The notes under the pieces: generated by a model
What the model was told of the DNA's origin: nothing
Seen by the model: the letters and a program-made list of their open reading frames with translations, nothing else
Databases searched by the model: none
Made by a program: the position numbers and the translations under genes
Shown here: one piece after another, positions 16,414 through 24,838 of the stretch
How the letters are laid out: each line of letters begins with the position of its first letter
Numbering within the stretch: position 1 is the first letter of the stretch
NCBI GenBank assembly: GCA_030745285.1
Contig: JASLOV010000125.1
Span: 1-30,125, forward strand
Length of the DNA: 30,125 nucleotides
DNA from: Dehalococcoidia bacterium
GTDB taxonomy: Bacteria; Chloroflexota; Dehalococcoidia; UBA2979
Direction of reading: 5' to 3'

Positions 16414-18108
16414 TCAGGCGGGCGTCCGGTCCATGCTCTCCAGCGCCCGAACGCCGGCTCGCATCGAGATCCACCAGGTCGCCAGGCTGATGCCAGCCGC
16501 GCCGACGAAGCAGGCGCCCATCAGCAGCTGCCGGGCCATGGGGATCGGTCGCGGCCGCACCGAGTAGTACAGATAGACCGACGACGGCCAGCCGATCAGC
16601 ACGATCATCAGGAGGACGAAGAAGACAGCGCTGATCATGAACGTGACGCCGCCGTACGAACCCGACACCTGGGCGGCGTTCTCGGCGCTGAACCGCGGGT
16701 AGCGTGCGCCGAGGCTCGCCGCGAGCCCGACCAGCGCGAAGCTCATGAAGACGATGGCGATCGCCGCGACGACCTTGATGAACGGGTCGATTCCCATCAA
16801 CTGATTTGCGGCAACGGTCAGAATCTCCGTCAGGACGAGCACCGGCACCAGCCCGGTCCAGAACTTCGACCAGAGGAAGTCGCCGAGCTTGATCGGGGCG
16901 GTGCGGATGATCCAGAACGCCGCGCCCTCGATCGACACGGCGGGGAACACGAACCGGACGGCCACGGTCGCCATCACGAGGCCGGCCATACCGAGGTTGA
17001 CGAACGCATAGACGTTCTTGATGACGCCGCTCATGTACGGGATCCGGTCGAGGTTGAGTACCCGGAAGTTGTAGAGATACACGAGGACCAGCGCGCACAG
17101 CAGCAAGAGCTGGGACCACTGCGTGACGTCGCGCAGGAAGACCTTCAGATCCTTGACTAGCAGGTTCCGGCGCACGACCGACAGCGGCAGAATCCGCGAG
17201 AGCCGCTCCATCGTCTCGAGCCGTGTAAACTTGGCCTTCCGGGCCTCCTGCGACTTGCTGTAGCCGGCGAAGAACCACCGCTCGTTGGCCGCGCGGAGCA
17301 TCACCGTCATCCCGAGCGCCGTGGTCCACAGGGCCCCGGCGTGCAGCAGATCGCTGCCGCCCTGCAGGCTCGCGAAGATCGTCTCACCCGCCCAGAACGA
17401 CGGCAGCATAGGCGTAATCGGCGTCTGCAGCGTCGTGAAGAAGCCCATGACATCGGGCAGCGACTGCACCCGCAGCAGCCGCTCGGGCTGCACGTAGCGC
17501 AGTAAGACGACGATGCTGCCGGCGAACAGCAGGCCCATGAGCATCAGCAGGTCGCGCGCCCGCCGGGCCGGAAAGATGCTGACCATCAAGAGCGTGACCG
17601 CGCTGCCCAGCGCGACCGGAATGACGACGAACGGCGGCACGGTGAGCAGACCCGTTGCGTAGAAGCCGAGCGGCGCCTCGCGGCCGACGCCGATGCCGAC
17701 GAGCACCGGCAGCAGAAAGATGACGACCATCCACGAGGACTGACCGACGGTGCGCGCGAACCTCGAGTAGAACAGGCGGCGCGTCGCCACGGGCGCCGCC
17801 AGGAGCAGGCGCAGGTCGTCGGAGAGGAAGAACGTCGACAGCGCCGTGACGACGCCGCTGAACGCCAGGAACGAGAGGAACGTCAGGAACAGCCAGGACA
17901 GGCCGAGCCGCAGCAAGAAGTCGCCCAGCTCGGCATAGTCCACGAGCCGGAGCGTCAGCCAGTAGGCCGCCCCGTAGAGCGCCGCGCAGACGAGCAGGGC
18001 GATCGCGCCGAACACCAGCGAGCGCAGCAGATCGCCGGGTTCGCGCCGGCGGGCCCGGTTTCTCGACTGCAGGAACTGCGGCAAGAGGAGGTAGGGGAAC
18101 GGGACCAT
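16414..18108 (-). CDS. ABC exporter permease of the transglutaminase operon
   Basis: A 564-residue inner-membrane protein with roughly a dozen membrane segments in two halves, separated near residue 290 by a basic cytoplasmic stretch (SKSQEARKAKFTRLETMERL). The first half has FFLSDDLRLLLAAPVATRRLFYSRF, a pattern seen in ABC-2-type permeases of this size class, where one chain supplies both halves. The second half has NLLVKDLKVFLRDVTQWSQL and SIEGAAFWIIRTAP. ATG 18108 was preferred to GTG 18111. It starts 9 bases after the stop of the ATPase gene, so the two form one transporter. The substrate is not evident from sequence. Confidence 0.88.
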   Translation of the reverse strand: MVPFPYLLLPQFLQSRNRARRREPGDLLRSLVFGAIALLVCAALYGAAYWLTLRLVDYAELGDFLLRLGLSWLFLTFLSFLAFSGVVTALSTFFLSDDLRLLLAAPVATRRLFYSRFARTVGQSSWMVVIFLLPVLVGIGVGREAPLGFYATGLLTVPPFVVIPVALGSAVTLLMVSIFPARRARDLLMLMGLLFAGSIVVLLRYVQPERLLRVQSLPDVMGFFTTLQTPITPMLPSFWAGETIFASLQGGSDLLHAGALWTTALGMTVMLRAANERWFFAGYSKSQEARKAKFTRLETMERLSRILPLSVVRRNLLVKDLKVFLRDVTQWSQLLLLCALVLVYLYNFRVLNLDRIPYMSGVIKNVYAFVNLGMAGLVMATVAVRFVFPAVSIEGAAFWIIRTAPIKLGDFLWSKFWTGLVPVLVLTEILTVAANQLMGIDPFIKVVAAIAIVFMSFALVGLAASLGARYPRFSAENAAQVSGSYGGVTFMISAVFFVLLMIVLIGWPSSVYLYYSVRPRPIPMARQLLMGACFVGAAGISLATWWISMRAGVRALESMDRTPA

Positions 18109-18117
18109 CACGTTGAC

Positions 18118-18870
18118 CTAAACGACCTCGTCGATTTCTTGAAGCGCGCTGCCACCCGTCAGCTTCAGGAAGACCGGCGTCAGATGCTCGTCCTGACTCC
18201 CGGCCAGTTGCCGCAGCTCGTCGACCGTGCCGCGCGCGATGATCCTCCCCTTCGCAATGATGCTGATCCGATCGCACATCTCTTGCGCAACCTCCAGCGT
18301 ATGCGTGCTCATTAGAATCGCCACGCCGTGATCGGCCATCCGCCGAAAGACGCGCTTGATGAGCTTGGCGCCGCGCGGGTCCAGGCCGACCATCGGCTCA
18401 TCCACCAGCACGGCCTGCGGCCGGTGCAGGAAGGCCGCGCTCATCACGAGCCGCTGCTTCATCCCGTGCGAGAAGCTCTCGACCAACTCCTCCTCCCACT
18501 CGGTCAACTCGAACAGCCCGAGCATGTCGCGGACGCGGTCGCCGACACCGTTCCCGTCGAAGCCGTACAGCCCAGCGTGAAACCGGAGGAACTCCCCGGC
18601 GGTGAGCTTCTCGTAGATGAAGGGGCGATCGGGAATGAAGCCGAGCGATGCCTTGGCATCCTCGGGGCGATCTGCCAGATCGTGCCCATTGACGACGATG
18701 CGGCCCGCCGTCGGCTTCAGTAGGCCGGCGACCATCCGTATCGTCGTCGTCTTGCCCGCGCCGTTCGGCCCAAGAAAGCCGTGAATCTCGCCGGCCGCAG
18801 CCTCGAGGTCGATGCCATCGACCGCCACGAAGCTGCCGTACCGCTTGACGAGTTGCTCGATGGCGATCAT
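18118..18870 (-). CDS. ABC transporter ATPase of the transglutaminase operon
   Basis: A 250-residue ABC ATPase. Walker A is GPNGAGKTT at 34-42, the signature is FSHGMKQRL (Ser-His-Gly-Met in place of the usual SGGQ), Walker B is AVLVDEPMVGLDP, and the switch His lies in MSTHTLEVA. This layout belongs to the drug/lipid export type that pairs with ABC-2 permeases. Its ATG overlaps the stop of the transglutaminase gene (ATGA, 18867-18870), and the permease follows after 9 bases, so all three are translated together. The longer frame to 19089 lies inside the transglutaminase gene and was rejected. Confidence 0.95.
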   Translation of the reverse strand: MIAIEQLVKRYGSFVAVDGIDLEAAAGEIHGFLGPNGAGKTTTIRMVAGLLKPTAGRIVVNGHDLADRPEDAKASLGFIPDRPFIYEKLTAGEFLRFHAGLYGFDGNGVGDRVRDMLGLFELTEWEEELVESFSHGMKQRLVMSAAFLHRPQAVLVDEPMVGLDPRGAKLIKRVFRRMADHGVAILMSTHTLEVAQEMCDRISIIAKGRIIARGTVDELRQLAGSQDEHLTPVFLKLTGGSALQEIDEVV

Positions 18871-20441
18871 GGGCCACCAACCAGAATGGGCACCGAGTCT
18901 GGCGCGAACTCGACATCGAGCACGGTCAGTTGCACCTGCCCGATGAGTGGCAGAATGACGGCCTGCTGCTCGAGGCCGCCGCGCGCCAGCCGCAGGTGCA
19001 TGCCGTCGGTCGGAAACTGGTTGAACGTCGGATCGACAGGCAGCCAGAGGCCGCGGTCGTCGCCCTCGGCCAGGTAGACCTCGGGCCACGCGTGGTAGTA
19101 GAACGCGCCTCGGACGTAGACCATCCCGACGCTGATCCGGGCCGGGATGCCCAGGGCCCGGGCCATGGCGACGTACAGCGCCGTATGCTCGTTGCAGTCA
19201 CCGATCTTCGTACGCAGCACTTCGCGCGCCGACGGCAGGCTGAGCGTCGGCTTCTCCTCGATCAGCGCGTTCACGTAGCGCGTCAATTCCTCGGCGCGCG
19301 CGCGGGTCGCGCTCGGGTCGATCGCGGCAACCGCCAGTTCGGCCTCGGCGATGATTTCCGGATCGTCGCTCTCGATGAGCGGCTCGGGCTCGAGGTAGCG
19401 GGCCGTGTCGGGATCCGCGGGCCCTGCCTCGAGCGTCTGGGGATCGAACAGTTCGATCACGTCGCCGTCGACCGTCTGACCGACACCTTGGAGATCCAGA
19501 TTCGACAGGTCGACGCCGGTCATCTGCATCCGCAGCCGCCGGACGTCGCGCGCCTCGGCGATCGGCTGGTCCATCACCGGCACCACTGCCGAGGCGGCCA
19601 ATAGATCAGTGCTGACGTCGCCGGGGATCGCCTTCATCGTGGCGCGCTCCATCGGCTCGCGGATCGTCATCAGGCCGAGCGGGCTGTCCTCGCGCACGAC
19701 GTCGCCGGTATCGGTGATCCACGAGGTGGTCCGCAGGCCGGCCAGCTCCATCTCGACGCGGAAGGCTGGAATCGGCCGTCGCGCGACGCGAATCAGCTCG
19801 CGCTCGCCAACGTCGATCACGGCCGGCACGTTCGTGAGCGTCGCGGGGTCGAAGACCATCCACTCGTGACGCGCGCCGGGCGTGAGGCCTTCGCCGGCGA
19901 GGCGTCGGCCCATGTTGATCGGCAGCACCGGAGGCTCGTCCAGGTCGCGCTCCTCGGTGCGGGTGCCAGCCGACGTGGTGATGTCGACCACCAGTCGCCA
20001 CTGATCGGTGCCCGTGCCGGCCTCACCCGGCGGCACGACGTCGCCGCTGACTTCCACCTCGCCCGTCCCGGGGTCCAGGGAGAAATCGAAAGACCGCAGA
20101 ACAAACTGCCGGTCGACGCGCGCCGTGGTCCGCAGCTTGGCGGCGGTCTGCGCGCCGAGCAGCGTCATCTCCAGCTGCCCGTCTTCCTGGAGTTCGAAGC
20201 CGTCGTCGAGGGGCACGGTCTGGCGCACCGTGAAACCGATCTTGCCACCGCGATAGTAGACGCCGCGCCACTGCGCGTCCGACCCGTACCGGGCCAGGTC
20301 GGCGGCAAGATTCACCGACGCCTGCAGGTACGACCGATGCACGACAAACCCCATCTGGACACCCCACGCGACGAGGATGGCGAGCGAAATCGGACGCGTC
20401 AGGGTCCGCGGCAGCGGCCGCAGCCAACTCGTGAGACTCAT
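18867..20441 (-). CDS. Membrane-anchored transglutaminase-like protein
   Basis: A 524-residue protein. A single N-terminal membrane segment (about 18-33, ISLAILVAWGVQMGFVV) anchors a long extracytoplasmic part. Residues about 50-370 are beta-rich with no recognised family (WRGVYYRGGKIGFTV, LRSFDFSLDPGTGEVEVSG). A transglutaminase-like core follows, with Cys416 in GDCNEHTAL, His450 in YYHAWPEVYL and Asp470 in PVDPTFNQ, the expected catalytic triad order. Such proteins may act as proteases, amidases or peptide cross-linkers in the envelope; the substrate is unknown. It is the first gene of the operon with the ABC ATPase and permease. ATG 20441 has no strong ribosome-binding site. The much longer frame upstream crosses the intergenic region and another gene and was rejected. 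Confidence 0.87.
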   Translation of the reverse strand: MSLTSWLRPLPRTLTRPISLAILVAWGVQMGFVVHRSYLQASVNLAADLARYGSDAQWRGVYYRGGKIGFTVRQTVPLDDGFELQEDGQLEMTLLGAQTAAKLRTTARVDRQFVLRSFDFSLDPGTGEVEVSGDVVPPGEAGTGTDQWRLVVDITTSAGTRTEERDLDEPPVLPINMGRRLAGEGLTPGARHEWMVFDPATLTNVPAVIDVGERELIRVARRPIPAFRVEMELAGLRTTSWITDTGDVVREDSPLGLMTIREPMERATMKAIPGDVSTDLLAASAVVPVMDQPIAEARDVRRLRMQMTGVDLSNLDLQGVGQTVDGDVIELFDPQTLEAGPADPDTARYLEPEPLIESDDPEIIAEAELAVAAIDPSATRARAEELTRYVNALIEEKPTLSLPSAREVLRTKIGDCNEHTALYVAMARALGIPARISVGMVYVRGAFYYHAWPEVYLAEGDDRGLWLPVDPTFNQFPTDGMHLRLARGGLEQQAVILPLIGQVQLTVLDVEFAPDSVPILVGGP

Positions 20442-20615
20442 ATGAATAGAAACGTCGTCCCTACGTATCGGACTCATCGGCCTGGCGGGGGAGCAGGACC
20501 AATGCCTCTTCAGAGTGTAACCCGTTCCGCGGTAGCTGAGTCGGCTGTCCCATCGTGGACGCCGGATCGTCTGCCCAGCATCAGGGGTCGACGCGGTTGG
20601 CCGGGGCGGATCGCT

Positions 20616-20635
20616 CGCAGGCCTGGAGGCCTGCG
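20616..20635. other. 20-bp perfect palindrome (hairpin) downstream of the 20672 gene
   Basis: CGCAGGCCT and AGGCCTGCG form a 9-bp perfect inverted repeat with a 2-base centre, or 8 bp with a 4-base loop. It lies 36 bases after the stop of the minus-strand gene ending at 20672 and about 175 bases before the transglutaminase start. There is no T-run, so it is either a weak transcription end, a REP-like element or a protein site. Confidence 0.4.
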
Positions 20636-20671
20636 TGCATGGCGCCGAGGTCGAAGGCCGGCAGCGGCTCG

Positions 20672-21601
20672 TCAGCGGTATGAAGGGGACGTCGCAAAGT
20701 TCACCTCGACGACGAAACTTCGAAAGTTCGAGTACACCGCTTCGCACTCGATCGTCATCCGCGTCTGGGTGAGGACCTGGCGCTGCGACGGTCGGCGCTC
20801 GGACACGGTGGGGCCGCGGTCGGTCGACTGGCTCGGCAACACCTTCAGATCGACGGCGTACAGCTCGATCATCGTCACCGGCACCAGGATGCCAAGATCT
20901 GGGCTGGGCGCGTAGCGGACGTCCATCTCGATCGTCAGGCCGATCGTGTCGTCGTCGACCCGCAGGGCCGTCTGGAGGATTCGACCGGTGGACGGATCGA
21001 TCCAGACCGAGCCGTGCGCGAGCAGATCCTGCCCCTGGGCGTCGCGGATGAGCGCGGGTGGCTCGGTCGCGCGGTAGGCAACCTCCCACGTGTCGATCCC
21101 GTCCAGCTGCACCTCGTCCACCCGCTCGAATGCGAGCCGCGGTTGATCCTCCTCGGCGAGCAGGTGCAGCGCCATCGTCGGCAGGTTGAGGTCGCGGGTG
21201 ATGAACCCGATGTTGTAGCGGGCACTCGCCGCACGGAGTTTCAATTCGAGCGCGGCCGGGACGACCGGGGTCTCGCGAAACAGATCGGCCAGCCCCTGGT
21301 CGCGGTCGGGCACCGGCTTGCCGTCGACGGTGATCACGTCGCGGAACACCAGCCACCGCCCATCGTCGGGCGGGCTGAACACGAGCAGTTCTGATTCCAT
21401 CCGGCGGGAGCGGCCGCCGTCAACAGACTGCACGTAGTGTTCGTCAGCGATCAGGCTGCCGAAATCGCGCTGGTAGGCCGTCACGTACTCCGCGGCGCGG
21501 CCGAGCACCTCCTCGAGCGTCGGCTCCTGCGCCGCACCGGCAACGCCGGGCCAGTTCGCCAACCAGACCGCCACGGCGGCCACGAGCACCCTGGCGGTCA
21601 T
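20672..21601 (-). CDS. Secreted protein of unknown function
   Basis: A 309-residue protein with a clear signal peptide (1-23, ending GVAGA before AQEP). Ribosome-binding GGAGG lies 9 bases before ATG 21601. The mature protein starts with a helix (LEEVLGRAAEYVTAYQRDFGSL), then a beta-rich domain: ESELLVFSPPDDGRWLVFRDVITVDGKPV, then GSVWIDPSTGRILQTALRVDDD. The alternating strand pattern with VWIDPxTGRI resembles LolA-like or outer-membrane-lipoprotein-sorting folds, but this is only a resemblance. Proteins like it seem frequent in Acidobacteriota as uncharacterised families (recollection, not checked). It is on the same strand as the transglutaminase operon, separated by 230 bases and a palindrome. 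Confidence 0.8.
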   Translation of the reverse strand: MTARVLVAAVAVWLANWPGVAGAAQEPTLEEVLGRAAEYVTAYQRDFGSLIADEHYVQSVDGGRSRRMESELLVFSPPDDGRWLVFRDVITVDGKPVPDRDQGLADLFRETPVVPAALELKLRAASARYNIGFITRDLNLPTMALHLLAEEDQPRLAFERVDEVQLDGIDTWEVAYRATEPPALIRDAQGQDLLAHGSVWIDPSTGRILQTALRVDDDTIGLTIEMDVRYAPSPDLGILVPVTMIELYAVDLKVLPSQSTDRGPTVSERRPSQRQVLTQTRMTIECEAVYSNFRSFVVEVNFATSPSYR

Positions 21602-21883
21602 GCGCTCGACCCTCCAGCGTCGGTACCGGTGCCCACCCTTCGACATCGTCTGCCAGTCTAGCCTGATCGGCAGCCGACGCGAGGCGCACACATTCGAGCG
21701 CCCGGCAACGGAAGTGGGCACCGAGCGGGGCGGCGTGCGCGCAGGCTGGCAGGCAACCTCTCGTCCAGCCAACGGAGCCCAGTGGGCAGGAACGACCGAA
21801 CCGGCCGGGCCTGGGGTTGCGTCACGGCGCATCAATTGGCACGATCGATGCGACAGGCGATTCAGGCCTGTTCCGGAGAACGG

Positions 21884-22570
21884 ATGTCGACGACGGATCG
21901 ATCGGAAGTCCTCTTGCTCGTGGACGACGAGCCCGCCATCCTCGATCTGATGGCGCGGATGCTGGCGGAGAACGGCTACCAGACGCTCGAAGCCCTGAGC
22001 GGGTCGCGGGCTCTGGAGGTCGCCGAAGACCAGCAGGATCCGATCCATCTGCTCGTGACCGACATCGTGATGCCGTCGATGCAGGGATTCGAGCTGGCGG
22101 CTGGACTGCAAGAGGTTCACCCGGAAACCCGGGTCCTGTTCCTCTCAGGACATCTCGAGGATCGGCGGGAGGTCCTCGAAGGCCTCGCACACACGCCCTA
22201 CCCGTTTCTTCTGAAGCCCTTCACGGCCGAGTCGCTCGGCAAGAAGGTGCGGGCGATCCTCGAAGCCGCCGCGGCGGAGGACGACCGCCGCCGCCAGCCG
22301 CGCGAGGAGATCCACCTGCCGGTGCGCTACCGCGTCGAGGGCGAAACGCAGTGGCAGCTCGGCACGACAATCGACATCAGCGAGTGCGGTCTGCTCCTCG
22401 ATGCCCCCGGACCGCTCGAGACGGGCCAGCGGATCGATCTGGAATTGACGCTGCCCAAGGGACTCGGACGGCACCGGCCGGGCCGAACGCGCTGCTGCGG
22501 CTTCGTCACCCGCCACGTCGACACGACCCGTGCGGTCACCTACCCCATCGGCGTCTTCGTCGCCTTCTAG
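21884..22570 (+). CDS. Response-regulator receiver fused to a PilZ domain
   Basis: A 228-residue cytoplasmic protein. The receiver domain (about 8-125) has acidic residues Asp14 and Asp15, the phospho-acceptor Asp60 in LLVTDIVMPS, Ser88 in LFLSGH and Lys111 in LLKPF. The PilZ domain (about 134-228) has RRQPR (136-140) and DISECG (164-169), matching the RxxxR and DxSxxG motifs that bind cyclic di-GMP. The protein could therefore join phosphorelay and c-di-GMP signals. GGAG lies 5 bases before ATG 21884, which decides this start over the frame opening at 21782. No histidine kinase is adjacent. Its stop overlaps the stop of hpnE in a shared CTAG. Confidence 0.92.
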   Translation: MSTTDRSEVLLLVDDEPAILDLMARMLAENGYQTLEALSGSRALEVAEDQQDPIHLLVTDIVMPSMQGFELAAGLQEVHPETRVLFLSGHLEDRREVLEGLAHTPYPFLLKPFTAESLGKKVRAILEAAAAEDDRRRQPREEIHLPVRYRVEGETQWQLGTTIDISECGLLLDAPGPLETGQRIDLELTLPKGLGRHRPGRTRCCGFVTRHVDTTRAVTYPIGVFVAF

Positions 22571-23931
22571 TCGGCGCGGCTCGCCAACCTCCGCCGCGCG
22601 GCCTCGGCCGCGCGATGCCCTGACACAACGGCGCTCTCGATCGTTCCCGGCAGGCCGGTGTCGATCCAGTCGCCCGCCAGCAGGAGCCCCTCGACCGGCG
22701 TCTCCGTGGCCGGCCGGGCGGGCTGGCCCGGCGCGAGTGAAAACGTCGCCCGCCGCTCGCGCACGACGGTCGCGCGCACGACCGTCGCGGACCGCGCCGC
22801 CGGCAGCGCCGCGTTGAGTTCTCGCGTCGCCACCGCGATCACTTCCTCGTTCGGCAGCGCCTGCAGATCGTCCGCACCGCTCGCCACCAACGTGAGATGC
22901 GATGACTCGCCTCTGAACGCAAGACGCTTGTCGAACGCCCAGTGCATGGCGCGCCCTGGCAGCCCCACGAACGGCCACGACAGGACCCGGCGGTCGTGCC
23001 AGAGGTTCACCGAGACGATCGGCGACGACTCCAGCCGCGATGCATCCGTGAGGATGCGCTCCATCGCCGCGGGCCGCGCGACGCCCTCGAACAGACCCGC
23101 CAGCGCGAACCACGGCACGGCCGCGACGACGACACGCCCGTGAATCCGATCGCCTCGCACGCGAACCCCGGCGACACGGTCGCCGTCGAGGTCGAGACTC
23201 GCCGGGTGGTCCAGCCGGACCTCGCCGCCGTGCGCCTCGATGTAGGCTCCGGCCGGCTCGGCGTACAGCTCGTCGAGCGGCCGGCTCGGAATGCCGATCG
23301 CCGCCGCCCGGCGGTCGGTGCCCGTCAGCTCGGCCAGGACACGGACGAACGGCGCGGCCGCCGCGCGGTTCGGGTGCTGATTGAGGGCGGCCAGCGCCAG
23401 CGGCGTCCAGAGCAGATCCCGCAGCCGCGTCGTTTGACCGTGCCGAACGAGCCAGTCCTCGACCGTTTCGTGCGGCGCGGCGACGTGCGAGAGGTCGGCC
23501 GGCGCGCCGCGGCGCCGCGCGCGCGCCAGCGGCAGGAGCAGCCGCACGACGGCGAGTCGATCCGCCAGGCCGAGCGCGTCCCACGTGAGCAGACCGGCCA
23601 CGACGTGCCACGGCGCCGGCAGCGACGGGCACCTGAGTCGGACCGCGTTCCCCTCGGGGTCGATCGACACCGTTTCCAGGCCGGGTTGCAGCGCGACGTT
23701 CTGCTCGGCGCCGATGGTCGAGAGAAACCGGAACGTGTCGCGGTAGCAGCCGAACAGCACGTGCTGTCCGTTATCGACCCGCTCGCCGGTCACGCGGTCG
23801 GTGAAGGCGGTGGCACGGCCGCCGAGCCTGGGCCGGGCCTCGAGCACCAGCACCGAGCGGCCCTGCCGGCAGAGGTCGGCCGCGGCGCTGAGGCCGGCGA
23901 ACCCGCCGCCGATCACGATCACGTCGTGCAT
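22567..23931 (-). CDS. hpnE: HpnE-type FAD-dependent desaturase/oxidoreductase for squalene synthesis
   Basis: A 454-residue flavoprotein of the amine oxidase/phytoene desaturase family. The FAD-binding Rossmann motif IGGGFAGLSAAADLCRQG (7-24) is followed by LEARPRLGGRA (about 30-40), and the C-terminal flavin-binding stretch is LLLAGDWIDTGLPGTIESAVVSG. In the HpnCDE pathway, HpnE reduces hydroxysqualene to squalene, a hopanoid and sterol precursor. Membership is supported by the adjacent hpnC and hpnD in the order CDE. It starts 33 bases after the hpnD stop. It converges with the receiver-PilZ gene; the two TAG stops overlap. Confidence 0.93.
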   Translation of the reverse strand: MHDVIVIGGGFAGLSAAADLCRQGRSVLVLEARPRLGGRATAFTDRVTGERVDNGQHVLFGCYRDTFRFLSTIGAEQNVALQPGLETVSIDPEGNAVRLRCPSLPAPWHVVAGLLTWDALGLADRLAVVRLLLPLARARRRGAPADLSHVAAPHETVEDWLVRHGQTTRLRDLLWTPLALAALNQHPNRAAAAPFVRVLAELTGTDRRAAAIGIPSRPLDELYAEPAGAYIEAHGGEVRLDHPASLDLDGDRVAGVRVRGDRIHGRVVVAAVPWFALAGLFEGVARPAAMERILTDASRLESSPIVSVNLWHDRRVLSWPFVGLPGRAMHWAFDKRLAFRGESSHLTLVASGADDLQALPNEEVIAVATRELNAALPAARSATVVRATVVRERRATFSLAPGQPARPATETPVEGLLLAGDWIDTGLPGTIESAVVSGHRAAEAARRRLASRAD

Positions 23932-23964
23932 CTGGCGCCTCGGACGGTCACGCGTGGGGTCGAC

Positions 23965-24813
23965 CTATCGTCCGGCATCTCCAAGATGGACCATCGTCTT
24001 GACCCAGGTCGACGCGGCGATCATGGCGCGCCGCGGCCGAGGCACCCGGATAACCCGCGAGAAGACGTCGTAGCCGGCTCGCTCGATCGCTTCGAGAATG
24101 GCGAAGTAGATGGCCCGCATGATCTCGGCCGCCACCAGCCCCCGAGCCTCGTCACGCGGCAGCACGGCCCGTGCCCGGCCGTAGTACTCCCGGGCACGCT
24201 CGCACTGGTGCCTCAAGAGCGCCACCACCGGCGCCGACAACTCGCCGCGCCGCAGGTCGTCCTCGGTGCAGCCGAACCGAGCGAGGTCCTCGATCGGAAG
24301 ATAGACGCGTCCCTGGGCCAGATCGACCGCCACGTCGCGGACGATGTTGGTCAGCTGCAGCGCCACGCCGAGGTCGACCGCGTAGTCTCTGACCCGCGGA
24401 TCGCGGTAGCCGAAGATTTCGATCGTCATCAGGCCGACGCCGGAGGCGACGCGGAGGCAGTATTCGCGCAGGTCGGCGAAGGTCTCGTAGCGGCGGCGGC
24501 CGACATCCATCTCCACGCCATCGACCAATCGCTCGAACGCCTCTCGCGGCAGCCCGAACCGGTCGATGAACGGCTGCAGCCGCTCGCCCTGGGTGGTCCG
24601 AGGCGCGCGGCCGTCGAAGCACGCGGCGACCTCCGTCCGCCAGCGGTCGACGGCCGCGGACACGTCCTGGGGCGTTGCCATGGACCCGCCCGACGACGGC
24701 TCGTCGACCGCGTCGTCGACGGCGCGGCAGAAGTCCCAAACGGCGATGATGGCGCGGCGCTTCTCGGCCGGCAGGGCGAGAAACGAGTAGTAGAAGTTCG
24801 TGTCGCGGCTCAT
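23965..24813 (-). CDS. hpnD: HpnD, presqualene diphosphate synthase
   Basis: A 282-residue all-helical trans-isoprenyl diphosphate synthase of the squalene/phytoene family. The two Asp-rich motifs that hold Mg and the diphosphates are DDAVDE at 33-38 and RDVAVD at 159-164 (within QLTNIVRDVAVDLAQGRVYLP). YCLRVASGVGLMTIEIFGY is the conserved helix before the second motif. HpnD condenses two farnesyl diphosphates to presqualene diphosphate. ATG 24813 (MSRDTNFYYSF) fits the family N-terminus; a longer frame to 24930 lies inside hpnC. It begins 25 bases after the hpnC stop and so is in the same operon. Confidence 0.95.
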   Translation of the reverse strand: MSRDTNFYYSFLALPAEKRRAIIAVWDFCRAVDDAVDEPSSGGSMATPQDVSAAVDRWRTEVAACFDGRAPRTTQGERLQPFIDRFGLPREAFERLVDGVEMDVGRRRYETFADLREYCLRVASGVGLMTIEIFGYRDPRVRDYAVDLGVALQLTNIVRDVAVDLAQGRVYLPIEDLARFGCTEDDLRRGELSAPVVALLRHQCERAREYYGRARAVLPRDEARGLVAAEIMRAIYFAILEAIERAGYDVFSRVIRVPRPRRAMIAASTWVKTMVHLGDAGR

Positions 24814-24838
24814 CTGGCGTAGGGCTGGCGGTCGGGCC

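Noticed and set aside
18871..19089. N-terminal extension of the ABC ATPase to 19089
   Set aside because: The extension is out-of-frame transglutaminase sequence; the ATGA overlap at 18867-18870 and the family start MIAIEQLVKRYG favour 18870.
22942..24822. A 626-codon plus-strand frame across hpnE and hpnD
   Set aside because: It is antisense to two well-recognised enzymes and spans their intergenic gap; no ribosome-binding site or motif supports it.
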